From: Sporosarcina aquimarina | GTDB lineage: Bacteria > Bacillota > Bacilli > Bacillales_A > Planococcaceae | Direction of reading: 5' to 3' | DNA length: 64,000 nucleotides | Assembly: GCF_019748715.1 (NCBI RefSeq) | Contig: NZ_JACLBZ010000012.1 | Span: forward strand, 1-64,000 | Part shown: one piece after another, positions 37,284-45,212 of the stretch | How the letters are laid out: each line of letters starts with the position of its first letter | Numbering within the stretch: position 1 is the stretch's first letter | Made by a program: the position numbers and the translations under genes | The notes under the pieces: model-generated | What the model was told of the DNA's origin: nothing | Database searches by the model: none | Seen by the model: the letters and a program-made list of their open reading frames with translations, nothing else

Positions 37284-37850
37284 TCATCCAAACGGTTTAA
37301 AATTGCGTTGTGTTACTCCTAATTCTTCTTCTCTCAATCCAATATATCTTCTAGTTACTGCCTGAGATGAATGATTAAATATCTCGCATAGGTCAACAAT
37401 GTTGTTATATGCCTTATAATATTGATAGCCATAAGTTTTGCGTAGTGTATGTGTTCCAATCCAATCCCATTCCAGATAATCAGCCGCTTTTTGTAACGCT
37501 CTGTAAGCTTGTGTAGTTGTGATGTAGCCACCTTTTGCTGATGGGAACAAGTAGCCCTCTGATGCCATATTTTCAAGGTAGTCTGCTATATCCGCCATGA
37601 TGTTATCGAGGTAGACAGTACGAGGCTTCTTAGTTTTACCTTCCTGTATTCGCAAACTACTTTTCCCTTTTACGTCTTCAATTCGTAGTTTTACCAAATC
37701 ACCTATCCGCAAGCCTGTTGATATACCTAAATTGTAGAGTAGTACATTCCTGTCTGCCGTTTTTGGGGACATTTTGCGTATAGCTTCAATAAACTCAACA
37801 TGTTGCTCCAATGTTCTTATAGGTTGAACATTTTCCACACTCTTTGTCAT
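37284..37850 (-). CDS. Short tyrosine recombinase (second recombinase)
   Basis: A protein of 188 residues that is essentially only the catalytic domain of a tyrosine recombinase. The R (STGLRIGDL), K (EGKTKKPR), HxxR (GTHTLRKTYG), H (CEIFNHSSQ) and Y (VTRRYIGL) positions are all present. It lacks the usual N-terminal SAM-like and arm-binding domains. It lies far from the att sites, so a role in multimer resolution or regulation is more likely than integration. The start follows GGAAAGGG. Confidence 0.88.
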   Translation of the reverse strand: MTKSVENVQPIRTLEQHVEFIEAIRKMSPKTADRNVLLYNLGISTGLRIGDLVKLRIEDVKGKSSLRIQEGKTKKPRTVYLDNIMADIADYLENMASEGYLFPSAKGGYITTTQAYRALQKAADYLEWDWIGTHTLRKTYGYQYYKAYNNIVDLCEIFNHSSQAVTRRYIGLREEELGVTQRNFKPFG

Positions 37851-37869
37851 AGTAGTTACGCCCTTTCCA

Positions 37870-37970
37870 ATGTACGGTTTTTTATGTTAATACAACTTTA
37901 CCATACATTAGAAAAGAACACAACGAATAAACGTTAATAATACTACGTTTATGATGTATGGTTTTTTAAT
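37870..37970. repeat. Iteron-like repeats before the short recombinase gene
   Basis: ATGTACGGTTTTTTA at 37870-37884 and ATGTATGGTTTTTTA at 37956-37970 differ by one base. An inverted copy of the core (ACCATACAT) is at 37900-37908, and a perfect dyad ATAAACGT / ACGTTTAT with a 10-base spacer is at 37929-37954. They lie just upstream of the recombinase start, so they may be its binding sites, an operator or an origin. Confidence 0.6.
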
Positions 37971-38188
37971 TTCCTTACATTTGATTAGACTCCATACAAT
38001 TATACATTAAGCAGGAAATCAAGCCATTAACAAAATGAAATTTCATCTCTATTTTTTATTTTTAAATATGAATGACGGTTCATTATATAACAGGCGAGAA
38101 ATTTTCAATATATACACTATCTCACTTTTCCTTGTACCTATCACGTTTCCATTCAAGTTTCCCCTATCCCTTTTCCTATTATTTAATA
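37971..38188. other. AT-rich spacer between portal and recombinase genes
   Basis: Contains ACATTTGATTAGAC at 37979-37992, repeated at 48953-48966. A plus-strand frame from 38035 has no ribosome binding site, is rich in F/L/P and runs antisense into the portal gene, so I do not call it. Confidence 0.4.
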
Positions 38189-39505
38189 TTATTCTTCCTT
38201 ATTACTGTCTACCATATTATCCCCTATCGTTCCCTCTGACTGTAATCTTTGCTTTTCCATTTCCACATCTTGCACATAAGGATTATTTTCTAAAAGTGTA
38301 TCAATACTGATTCCACTCATTTCTCTCAATTTCTGCATATTACTAATAATTTCTCCCTCGTTCATTGGAATATTATAGGTAAATGTCGTATCAATTGAGT
38401 AAAATTCATCATCTGACATTTTAAACCCTCTAAATTCTAATAGAGTCCGTACCTTACTAAACCTTCTATTGAATCCATGCTTTAGATGGCTCTCGTTCTG
38501 GTTGGCTTTCACTTCACTTAAACTGAATAATAGCTTGACTGTCTGCTCACTCACGTTGCTGATCTGACTGTCTCCAAATGCTACGGAAGGCGTTGCAGAC
38601 ACCTGCATTAACGTATCGAATAGAGTCTTATAAAGTGAATTAAATGTGTTGCTGTCCATCTTACCTGTCACTAAGGAGAATGAAGCCCCATCGTCCAAAT
38701 TGATACCCTGCCCTACTATATTCTTATCCATCTCACCTTTTAACTGTTGCCCAGATACGACCGGAATAGGATTTAAGAAGGTTGCAAATGCATCAAAATA
38801 CTTGCTTACCAAAATTTCAATAGCATCAAGAATACCCTTCCAATCCTCTAAGTCACTTCTACCTTCACTGTTACCAATCAAATCATTACTAGAATAGATT
38901 ACAGGCAATCCAGTTAATGAAGCATACTGAGCCGTTAATTGTAACCTACCCTTTACGCTCTCATACTCCTGTACTTTCTCTTCATCATAAACTGTATAAT
39001 AATCTTTACCATTCCAACTGTAAAACTGAATCAGTGAAATCAGTTCATTATGTCGGTTGTATACAGGGGTATATTGTGAAGGGTCAATGATCTTACTGGT
39101 AATCCTACCTTTATCGAGAAAAATATATTCTGCACACTGTCCATAACATAATAGTTTCTTTAAGATTTCAGTGTTCTTCAAATTAAACTTTGCTCTCTTA
39201 CTTACCTCATTCAGTTCATCTGCTACCCTTTGCTGTCCTACTACCACCACATCATGCCGCAACAAGAAGCTTGTCTGCCAATTAATCAACTGTCTGGCTA
39301 GGTTAATAACTATCTTACGTGGCTCTACAAGTACCCCATTATGATAGAACGGCGCACGTTGTAAAATATCATGATTCCCATCAAGGTAACTTTTATTGGC
39401 TTTCACCTTCTGTATTCTTTGAGCATTAGATACACTATTCACTTCTTGTAAAAACCAATCGGCTCTGTTACCGTGTGCTTGCTGTATATATTCTTGTAAA
39501 TTCAT
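38189..39505 (-). CDS. Phage portal protein (SPP1 gp6-like)
   Basis: Portal of the capsid vertex through which DNA is pumped, about 438 residues. The early segment NKSYLDGNHDILQR and LARQLINWQTSFLL match the SPP1-type portal family; FSWNGKDYYTVYDEEKV and the region around SDLEDWKGILDAIEILVSKYFDAF are also typical. AAAGGA lies nine bases before ATG at 39505; the frame is open further into the terminase gene. Confidence 0.92.
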   Translation of the reverse strand: MNLQEYIQQAHGNRADWFLQEVNSVSNAQRIQKVKANKSYLDGNHDILQRAPFYHNGVLVEPRKIVINLARQLINWQTSFLLRHDVVVVGQQRVADELNEVSKRAKFNLKNTEILKKLLCYGQCAEYIFLDKGRITSKIIDPSQYTPVYNRHNELISLIQFYSWNGKDYYTVYDEEKVQEYESVKGRLQLTAQYASLTGLPVIYSSNDLIGNSEGRSDLEDWKGILDAIEILVSKYFDAFATFLNPIPVVSGQQLKGEMDKNIVGQGINLDDGASFSLVTGKMDSNTFNSLYKTLFDTLMQVSATPSVAFGDSQISNVSEQTVKLLFSLSEVKANQNESHLKHGFNRRFSKVRTLLEFRGFKMSDDEFYSIDTTFTYNIPMNEGEIISNMQKLREMSGISIDTLLENNPYVQDVEMEKQRLQSEGTIGDNMVDSNKEE

Positions 39506-39519
39506 ATATTCCATTCCTT

Positions 39520-41145
39520 TCAATCTACATAGTATTTGTTCATTTTCATTGCTTGGACGGCTAAACATGCTGAAATTACGCTGTCATCATGATGTAAGCT
39601 ACTATTTCCACGCTTATTTCCTGTTTTACCGCCTTCTGACTCTACAAATAATTGCATCTGCTGTAATGTCTGCTGACTATCAATATTGATTAATCCTTTT
39701 TCAAACGACTCTTTGAAATCAGATACAAAAATAGCTTTTGTTTTCTGAGAAGTAGTAAGCCCGATCTGAGTAGAACGTACTCCACGCTCATTGAAGATTT
39801 TCTGCTTGTACAGGTTCATATATTCATGGTCTTTTCTTAAACGCTCAATGCAAGGCAATCCATAACTATTTCTCTCCACGCACAAAAAAGCATATCCATA
39901 GATACGCCCTAAATCGTTCAATATCTCAGCAAACTCATATACAGGTACTTTATTGCTTGTAAAATGTAATACTTCCTGTCCATCACTATCTAAAATGGTT
40001 AAAGTTGAACTATCTGTATTGCCACCACCACCACTAGCAACGTCTGCACCGCCCCAATAACGCATATTCGGCACTGGTAGATGGATTATATCTAATCCCT
40101 TACCTATAAACTTTACAAGGTATTCAGGGAAGTCCACAATGCCCTGTATTACGTCCTCACGGCTTAGAGGTTCAATAGTATTACTCATACGACTCAGCAC
40201 CTTAGATTGATCGAAAACGCTGTTTCCGGTGCTTATAAATGATTGCATGGCATTAGCAGGGTATTCCTGGTAAAACTGCTCTACGCTTTCCATGTCCATT
40301 ATCTTCCACCTACGCCACGCAAGCATATTTAAGTTTGCTCCTGCTTCAAATAGAGACAATTCTTCATCGTCCAAATCCTCTTTGCTCATACGTTTTCCTT
40401 TGTTAGTGGACTTATAAAATTCCATTGCTTGTTCATGGTCATATTTGAATTGTTTCTTATATAATTTATGATAAAACGGAATGAATACAGGAATGTACTT
40501 GGATTCACCTTTCATGGCTGCTGTATATAATTTAAAGAAATGATTTCCTGTACCGTTACTTGTTGTTTCTATCGTGCATTGACTGTTAGCACCTTTTGCT
40601 AGGGACTGTTCTAAACTCAATAATTGTTGCTCTTGTGATTGCCAAAAGGCGAATTCTGAGCAATGAATATAAGTATAAGTTGATCCACGTCCAACGGACT
40701 TACTCCCAGCGGTTACACTACTAATTTTACTTCCATTACTAAATAGCAGTTCTCCCCTGTTATCTCTCTTCACACTAGGAAATAGACCCTTGTAGCGTTC
40801 TCTAGGAATGTAATCATTAATACGTTTCAAGGTATCAAAAAGTGACTTTGCGGAATCACTCTTATAAGATATAATTATTATATTTTCATTTTCCATTGTT
40901 AAAGCTCTCCACAAGGCACGTCCTAGCACAAATGTAGAAATTCCACTTTGTCTGGCTTTTCCTACGACTATAAAACGATTAGTTTTCATCAACTTTTCAA
41001 TATCCTTCTGAGCTTCATTAATTTCAAACGGAATTACATCATTATTATTATCTGTAATAAATAAGAAATTCTTAGCAAATAACTCAAAGTCATCAAATAT
41101 CATCTTAATTTTTTGTTGAGGTGTAAGTAACTTCTTTTTAGTCAT
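39520..41145 (-). CDS. Terminase large subunit
   Basis: Packaging motor ATPase and nuclease of 541 residues. The Walker A-like VVGKARQSGIST is near residue 60, the Walker B region YIHCSEFAFW near 160, and the RNase H-like nuclease acidic motifs GGADVASGGGGNTDSS near 370 and LHHDDSVISA near 520. All catalytic residues appear intact. The ATG at 41145 follows the terS stop region (TGATTATG); a TTG at 41151 overlaps that stop. Confidence 0.94.
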   Translation of the reverse strand: MTKKKLLTPQQKIKMIFDDFELFAKNFLFITDNNNDVIPFEINEAQKDIEKLMKTNRFIVVGKARQSGISTFVLGRALWRALTMENENIIIISYKSDSAKSLFDTLKRINDYIPRERYKGLFPSVKRDNRGELLFSNGSKISSVTAGSKSVGRGSTYTYIHCSEFAFWQSQEQQLLSLEQSLAKGANSQCTIETTSNGTGNHFFKLYTAAMKGESKYIPVFIPFYHKLYKKQFKYDHEQAMEFYKSTNKGKRMSKEDLDDEELSLFEAGANLNMLAWRRWKIMDMESVEQFYQEYPANAMQSFISTGNSVFDQSKVLSRMSNTIEPLSREDVIQGIVDFPEYLVKFIGKGLDIIHLPVPNMRYWGGADVASGGGGNTDSSTLTILDSDGQEVLHFTSNKVPVYEFAEILNDLGRIYGYAFLCVERNSYGLPCIERLRKDHEYMNLYKQKIFNERGVRSTQIGLTTSQKTKAIFVSDFKESFEKGLINIDSQQTLQQMQLFVESEGGKTGNKRGNSSLHHDDSVISACLAVQAMKMNKYYVD

Positions 41146-41147
41146 AA

Positions 41148-41531
41148 TCAATCAAGCTCCAAATCATCAAACATATCATCATTTGGATTTTTCTTATTAT
41201 TTTCCCTGTTTGCTGCTTTGATCTCCTTTTGCAACTGCAACATTAATTTGACACTTTGCACGTCGCCCTCCTTTGCTTTCTCCACTGTGGCAAGATATAC
41301 GTCCTCAATGTCATTAGCAAATTTGGTCTGTAAATATAGATTGGTCAATCCTAAAAACTGATTGCTATTTTCCCACTTAATATATTCTGAAAGTGTTTTT
41401 ACTCCCAGAATCTCACACAATCGTTCAGGTGTATGTTTCTCTTTACTTTTGTCATATTCCAGATTAAATCTCCATCGTGCATACGTTTTCTTCTTAGGAC
41501 TTAATTTATTAATTGCCTTGTATATATCCAT
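41148..41531 (-). CDS. Terminase small subunit (probable)
   Basis: A protein of 127 residues directly upstream of the large terminase gene and overlapping it. The N-terminus, with SPKKKTYARWRFNLEYDKSK and LGVKTLSEYIKWEN, looks like an HTH DNA-binding domain, followed by an oligomerisation helix (DVQSVKLMLQLQKEIKAAN) and an acidic tail. It would recognise the element's own packaging site. Confidence 0.8.
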   Translation of the reverse strand: MDIYKAINKLSPKKKTYARWRFNLEYDKSKEKHTPERLCEILGVKTLSEYIKWENSNQFLGLTNLYLQTKFANDIEDVYLATVEKAKEGDVQSVKLMLQLQKEIKAANRENNKKNPNDDMFDDLELD

Positions 41532-41610
41532 ATTTCATCTTCTCCTTTTTGATTTTATTGAACACAAAAAAGGATGAGCAAACGCCCACCCTGTTCATGA
41601 ATTAATCTTT

Positions 41611-43017
41611 TTATAATCCTGACGGCATCTGATTCTCTAAATCCAACTCCCACATATAGCATTCATTAAGTTCTTGTATTTCAAGCTCACGGTGTATTTG
41701 CTCAATTTGCTTGAAGTCTTTAACGGTAGCATCAAAAAAGTCTCCTAGTTGCTCCTTTACGTCTACAACTGACTTATCTACACTCATTTCATTTTGATAC
41801 TGCTCCAGTCTCTCGATATGACGTGACAATAACAATACTGTCATATCTCCCCAGTGACCGCTTTCCTTTTTTAATTGGATTGGCAAGTAGTAGTCCATAT
41901 CAAAGCTATGCAAATAATTGGCAAAATCATTTGAAAATGACTTTTTTAGTGATTTCATTAATTCCGTATCAATTTCTCTTTTTGCTAGTTCGTCTAACTC
42001 TAGCAAATAGCAAGTATTCAAGTAGTAGAAACGTTTCCAGAAGTAGGTAGAAATTTTGTAATTTTTGTTGCTATGTCGATATGTGATTGATCTCTGGTTG
42101 AAATGTCTCCAAAAAGAATCTTTTACAGGTGTAAGAATTTGAACCTTTAAGCCTTCTACATCATCTTCATTGATAAACTCTATTTTCGACTGTTCATGGA
42201 ATTGCGTTACATCATATTCTAGTTGTAAACCATCTCGAACGGCTTTGAATATTTCTGTCATTCGTTCATTTTTTGGTTTTTTAATATGACTAAAATATTC
42301 ATACAGACTTGAGCCATGATATTTCAAAATCTCTTTTCTAGTTTCTTTCATTTTTTTATACTTTTCCTCTGGTACAACGTCATATACAACTGTAGTAGGA
42401 TTGTCTTTGTTAGGCTTACCTGCAATATAGTAAGTCGTAACTTTTACACCTTCCATACTTTTAAAGGCTTTTTGAATTAGTGCCTTTTGTACGTTGCTGA
42501 TTGCTCGGTTAAACTCGTCTACAATCTCATTTGGCTTGAAGAACTCATTTTCGTCCATATTATATTGCTTTTTGAGATGTTCAACTGATTTCTTTTCATA
42601 TTCAGTAGATGTATCTACTTTTGGCAATCCTAATAGATAAGCCCACTGGTTATAGCTCAGACCATACTTATACTTTTTGATTTCATCATATTTTGTCGCT
42701 ACTGTATCGGCTATAACGCTAATAAGCATCATTTCAGCGTCTGATTGTTTATATCCATTAGTGGAATTTCCAGTGATCCGTTCAGTAGGTTCATCTTTCA
42801 TACCGGATAGAATAACCCTACCTTGTTTACCCCCACTGGTGACTTCCACATTCTCATAAAATCGCTTCATTTCTTCTTTTAATGTCTTCTTTTGATTGGT
42901 AGCAAGTTTTCCATTTTTCAAGAAACTATCTAATCTCTTTTGTGCATTCTTAACATCTTTATCAACGCAAAATCCCAACGCTTCTATAATTGTCATAGTC
43001 GTTTTTTCCACTTTCAT
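41611..43017 (-). CDS. Large orphan protein of the element (468 residues)
   Basis: Not recognised. It is a mostly helical, charged, cytosolic protein. It is intact, with GGAGAATT before ATG at 43017. The N-terminal part contains a lysine-rich region (residues 20-50), the middle a segment NQWAYLLGLPKVDTSTEYEK that could be a HTH, and the C-terminus a coiled-coil-like helix. It lies directly upstream of the terminase genes. Candidate roles are replication initiation, packaging control or anti-host activity; none is supported by a motif. Confidence 0.75.
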   Translation of the reverse strand: MKVEKTTMTIIEALGFCVDKDVKNAQKRLDSFLKNGKLATNQKKTLKEEMKRFYENVEVTSGGKQGRVILSGMKDEPTERITGNSTNGYKQSDAEMMLISVIADTVATKYDEIKKYKYGLSYNQWAYLLGLPKVDTSTEYEKKSVEHLKKQYNMDENEFFKPNEIVDEFNRAISNVQKALIQKAFKSMEGVKVTTYYIAGKPNKDNPTTVVYDVVPEEKYKKMKETRKEILKYHGSSLYEYFSHIKKPKNERMTEIFKAVRDGLQLEYDVTQFHEQSKIEFINEDDVEGLKVQILTPVKDSFWRHFNQRSITYRHSNKNYKISTYFWKRFYYLNTCYLLELDELAKREIDTELMKSLKKSFSNDFANYLHSFDMDYYLPIQLKKESGHWGDMTVLLLSRHIERLEQYQNEMSVDKSVVDVKEQLGDFFDATVKDFKQIEQIHRELEIQELNECYMWELDLENQMPSGL

Positions 43018-43050
43018 AATTCTCCATTCATATTTTTCTATAATTTATTT

Positions 43051-43107
43051 GGGGACAAACTCACTGTATATATAAATAATACCTTCATATAGAGTGAGTT
43101 TGTCCCC
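43051..43107. repeat. Perfect 15-bp inverted repeat
   Basis: GGGGACAAACTCACT (43051-43065) and AGTGAGTTTGTCCCC (43093-43107) with a 27-base AT-rich spacer. It separates the 66- and 468-residue genes. There is no clean T tract after it, so it may be a terminator, an operator or an origin hairpin. Confidence 0.8.
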
Positions 43108-43110
43108 ATT

Positions 43111-43311
43111 TTAATTTGCTACTGAACACGTTCTTTCTTTCCCTCTTTTTGTCCATTCTTTCAAGCTAGAACTCAATTTCTCATTAATATTAAATAACCA
43201 AATTGTCTTTTTCGTCTTATTGTGTACTGTCACACTAAAAGGCATTTGTCCATTCTCTAGCAAGAATTGCATTAAATTGTAACTGTAACATTCGTAGTAT
43301 TTTTTTCTCAT
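43111..43311 (-). CDS. Small DUF5659-like protein (copy 1)
   Basis: A protein of 66 residues with the pattern YYECYSYNLMQFLLENGQMPF, then a KTIWLF strand and a C-terminal helix. The pattern (aromatic strand, Y-helix-L, ENG, strand, helix) matches small DUF5659-type proteins of phages and plasmids. It is related in layout to the next small gene at 43539. Confidence 0.65.
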   Translation of the reverse strand: MRKKYYECYSYNLMQFLLENGQMPFSVTVHNKTKKTIWLFNINEKLSSSLKEWTKRGKERTCSVAN

Positions 43312-43364
43312 ATTCCAATTCTCCTATTCTGTAAATTTTATTAGTGAGAGCGGTACGCTTGAAC

Positions 43365-43488
43365 AGCGAGTTGGAGAATCCAACTTGCTAGGCACTTGAA
43401 CTTGTTCATATAAAGATTAATAGTATAAGTGCCACTAGCGTGCGGAATCAAAAGCGATTCCTTGCTCTGCATCCCAAACAAGTTTGGG
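43365..43488 (-). ncRNA. Candidate structured RNA with four hairpins
   Basis: Four consecutive stems in 124 bases: AGCGAGTTGGA/TCCAACTTGCT, GCTAGGCACTT/AAGTGCCACTAGC, GGAATC/GATTCC and CCCAAA/TTTGGG. It is more GC-rich than its surroundings and fills the only sizeable gap between the two small DUF5659-like genes. The strand is assumed from the operon. Function unknown; a regulatory RNA, RNA decoy, processing region or origin are possible. Confidence 0.5.
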
Positions 43489-43538
43489 CTGACAGTAACT
43501 ATAATTTATCTCTACTGTATCTTATATAGAAGGAACTC

Positions 43539-43733
43539 TTATTTTGCAACGCGAAAATTATATTCTTTTAAAACTTTTTGCAATTCATCTGTCTTTAAAT
43601 AGAGAGTAAAAGTATTTCCATCACGGATTGATTTCGCTTTTAACAAATAGAAAATACCATTCTCCTTCAAGTATTCTGATAGAATCCGTGTGTAACAGAA
43701 GAAGAAATCATTGCTTGTAAGTTGTTGTTCCAT
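43539..43733 (-). CDS. Small DUF5659-like protein (copy 2)
   Basis: A protein of 64 residues with NDFFFCYTRILSEYLKENGI, then a TFTLYLKT strand and a final helix. Same layout as the 66-residue protein at 43111, so likely a diverged duplicate. It starts three bases after the next upstream gene's stop, consistent with co-translation. Confidence 0.65.
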   Translation of the reverse strand: MEQQLTSNDFFFCYTRILSEYLKENGIFYLLKAKSIRDGNTFTLYLKTDELQKVLKEYNFRVAK

Positions 43734-43736
43734 ATC

Positions 43737-44588
43737 TCATGCACCTCTCTTCTCTTTAAATGTTGAAAGACTAATTTGATTCCTGTATGTGAAAGCCATA
43801 CTGAATGTGTTATCTAACATCTGCTTGTTCAGTTGTCTTGCTTCAATTTCCTGAGTATCAAATCCACCAATTACAGTAAATTCACCTTCTGGCAATTCCA
43901 CTGGAAAGCCTAAATGCTCACCAATCCACTCTAAATTTAATCCTGAAAATGCATATGGATTTTTACCAGTAGGATTGAATGCCAATTGACCATTATTACG
44001 CAAGACAATTCCTGTATCTAATTCATGGGCAAACTTGAAGTCATTGAAATCAGACTGTGAATATTTAGTAAGTAAATCAATTAGTTCAGTCATTTCTAGG
44101 CGTTCTAACCATTCAGCCATGATGTATTGATACTTAGGGTTACGCCATCCCATGTAGGCTGAATCAATGCACAAGAGGGTCATCATACCTTCTTCTGTTT
44201 TGGGTAGTGGAATATCATATAAGCTCCATGCCGTGACCAATGAGGATAGATTATACTTCTTGAAATACTGCTCGTTGCTGATATTAAGAGCATTATTTAG
44301 ATTGACGCTATCAGGGTTTTTAAATCCATTTGACGATGGCATGACTAGGTGATTGCAGAACGTATAGCCTTTATTTAGCGCCAAATCAGCCCCAATTGAC
44401 AGACGTTTATCTGATTGATCTAAAGTGGCAAATTTATTGAATGAGTAGAAATGATTAATCTCATAGCCAAATAAGTGTTTTAATAAATTGGCTAGTAGTA
44501 GTGAGTCCATATCGTTGGTTAGTGTGAGGTTGCGATTCTGTTTAATTTTCGCCCACTGGGGCATTAAGTCTTTGATTTTCTTCTGCAT
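43737..44588 (-). CDS. Orphan protein with DHH-like motif pattern
   Basis: An unrecognised soluble protein of 283 residues. The N-terminal stretch LTNDMDSLLLANLLKHLFG resembles motif I of DHH phosphoesterases (D-x-D-S followed by a helix). The following GADLALNKGYTFCNHLVM could hold the second and third motifs in altered form. If so, it would act on a nucleotide or phosphoester. This is a weak, by-eye resemblance. Confidence 0.7.
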   Translation of the reverse strand: MQKKIKDLMPQWAKIKQNRNLTLTNDMDSLLLANLLKHLFGYEINHFYSFNKFATLDQSDKRLSIGADLALNKGYTFCNHLVMPSSNGFKNPDSVNLNNALNISNEQYFKKYNLSSLVTAWSLYDIPLPKTEEGMMTLLCIDSAYMGWRNPKYQYIMAEWLERLEMTELIDLLTKYSQSDFNDFKFAHELDTGIVLRNNGQLAFNPTGKNPYAFSGLNLEWIGEHLGFPVELPEGEFTVIGGFDTQEIEARQLNKQMLDNTFSMAFTYRNQISLSTFKEKRGA

Positions 44589-44788
44589 AATATAATGAAA
44601 TGCAAAATAGTTCCTTTAGTTTGTTGCTTCCTTTTTCTCACGTAGTTTCTTAAAAACTAACGAAAATAACCGAATAATCGGCTGCTTGCATAATTGAGAA
44701 AAAGGAAACTAATTTTTCATTTTCATCTGTTCAACTCCATTCTTATTTGTGATTTATTTTTTAACAATGATTCGTGGTGAACCAGAGC

Positions 44789-44896
44789 TTACCAATCTTG
44801 CTTTTTATTAAGTTTTCTAAAACCGTGTAAAGTTATGATTAAAAATACTGACCAGATTAAAGTTTGAAATAGTGCGTTGATTAACATAAATGACAT
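44789..44896 (-). CDS. 35-residue single-membrane-segment peptide
   Basis: MSFMLINALFQTLIWSVFLI begins the peptide, followed by a short basic tail KLNKKQDW. GATGGA precedes the ATG. It could be a small membrane toxin, holin-like or regulatory peptide. The region 44589-44788 next to it shows no other gene. Confidence 0.45.
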   Translation of the reverse strand: MSFMLINALFQTLIWSVFLIITLHGFRKLNKKQDW

Positions 44897-44949
44897 ATTA
44901 TTCCATCTTCTCATTTAGATTTATATTTAGCTAGGACATAATGTATCTA

Positions 44950-45120
44950 TCAATAATTGCTGATAAATTCTTTATATTTCTGTACCTTGTTAGCGTCCAT
45001 GTTTGTTTTGTCATTTTCATACAGTGACAATAAACCGATACTGCAAGAACACGCCTGAGCCAATTGTTTGAGCGTGATTCGTTTATTTCTACGCATTAAA
45101 AAGTATTCAATTTTCTGCAT
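44950..45120 (-). CDS. Small XRE-type HTH regulator (56 residues)
   Basis: The core RITLKQLAQACSCSIGLLSL followed by YENDKTNM is a complete Cro/C1-type helix-turn-helix. GGAGAG precedes the ATG. It lies between the capsid gene and the orphan at 43737, so it may time expression of late genes. Confidence 0.7.
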   Translation of the reverse strand: MQKIEYFLMRRNKRITLKQLAQACSCSIGLLSLYENDKTNMDANKVQKYKEFISNY

Positions 45121-45212
45121 TTTGTGACTCTCCTTCTTCTCATTAAAATTTTTAACTAATGGATAATAAAAAAGCTCCTACTCAATTAAGAGTAAGAGCT
45201 AGTTATTGTTAA

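Noticed and set aside
38035..38310. 91-residue plus-strand frame antisense to the portal 3' end
   Set aside because: Low-complexity F/L/P content, no ribosome binding site, overlaps the portal gene.
43365..43488. tRNA gene
   Set aside because: The hairpins do not form a cloverleaf: there is no acceptor stem enclosing them and no TTCRA T-loop.
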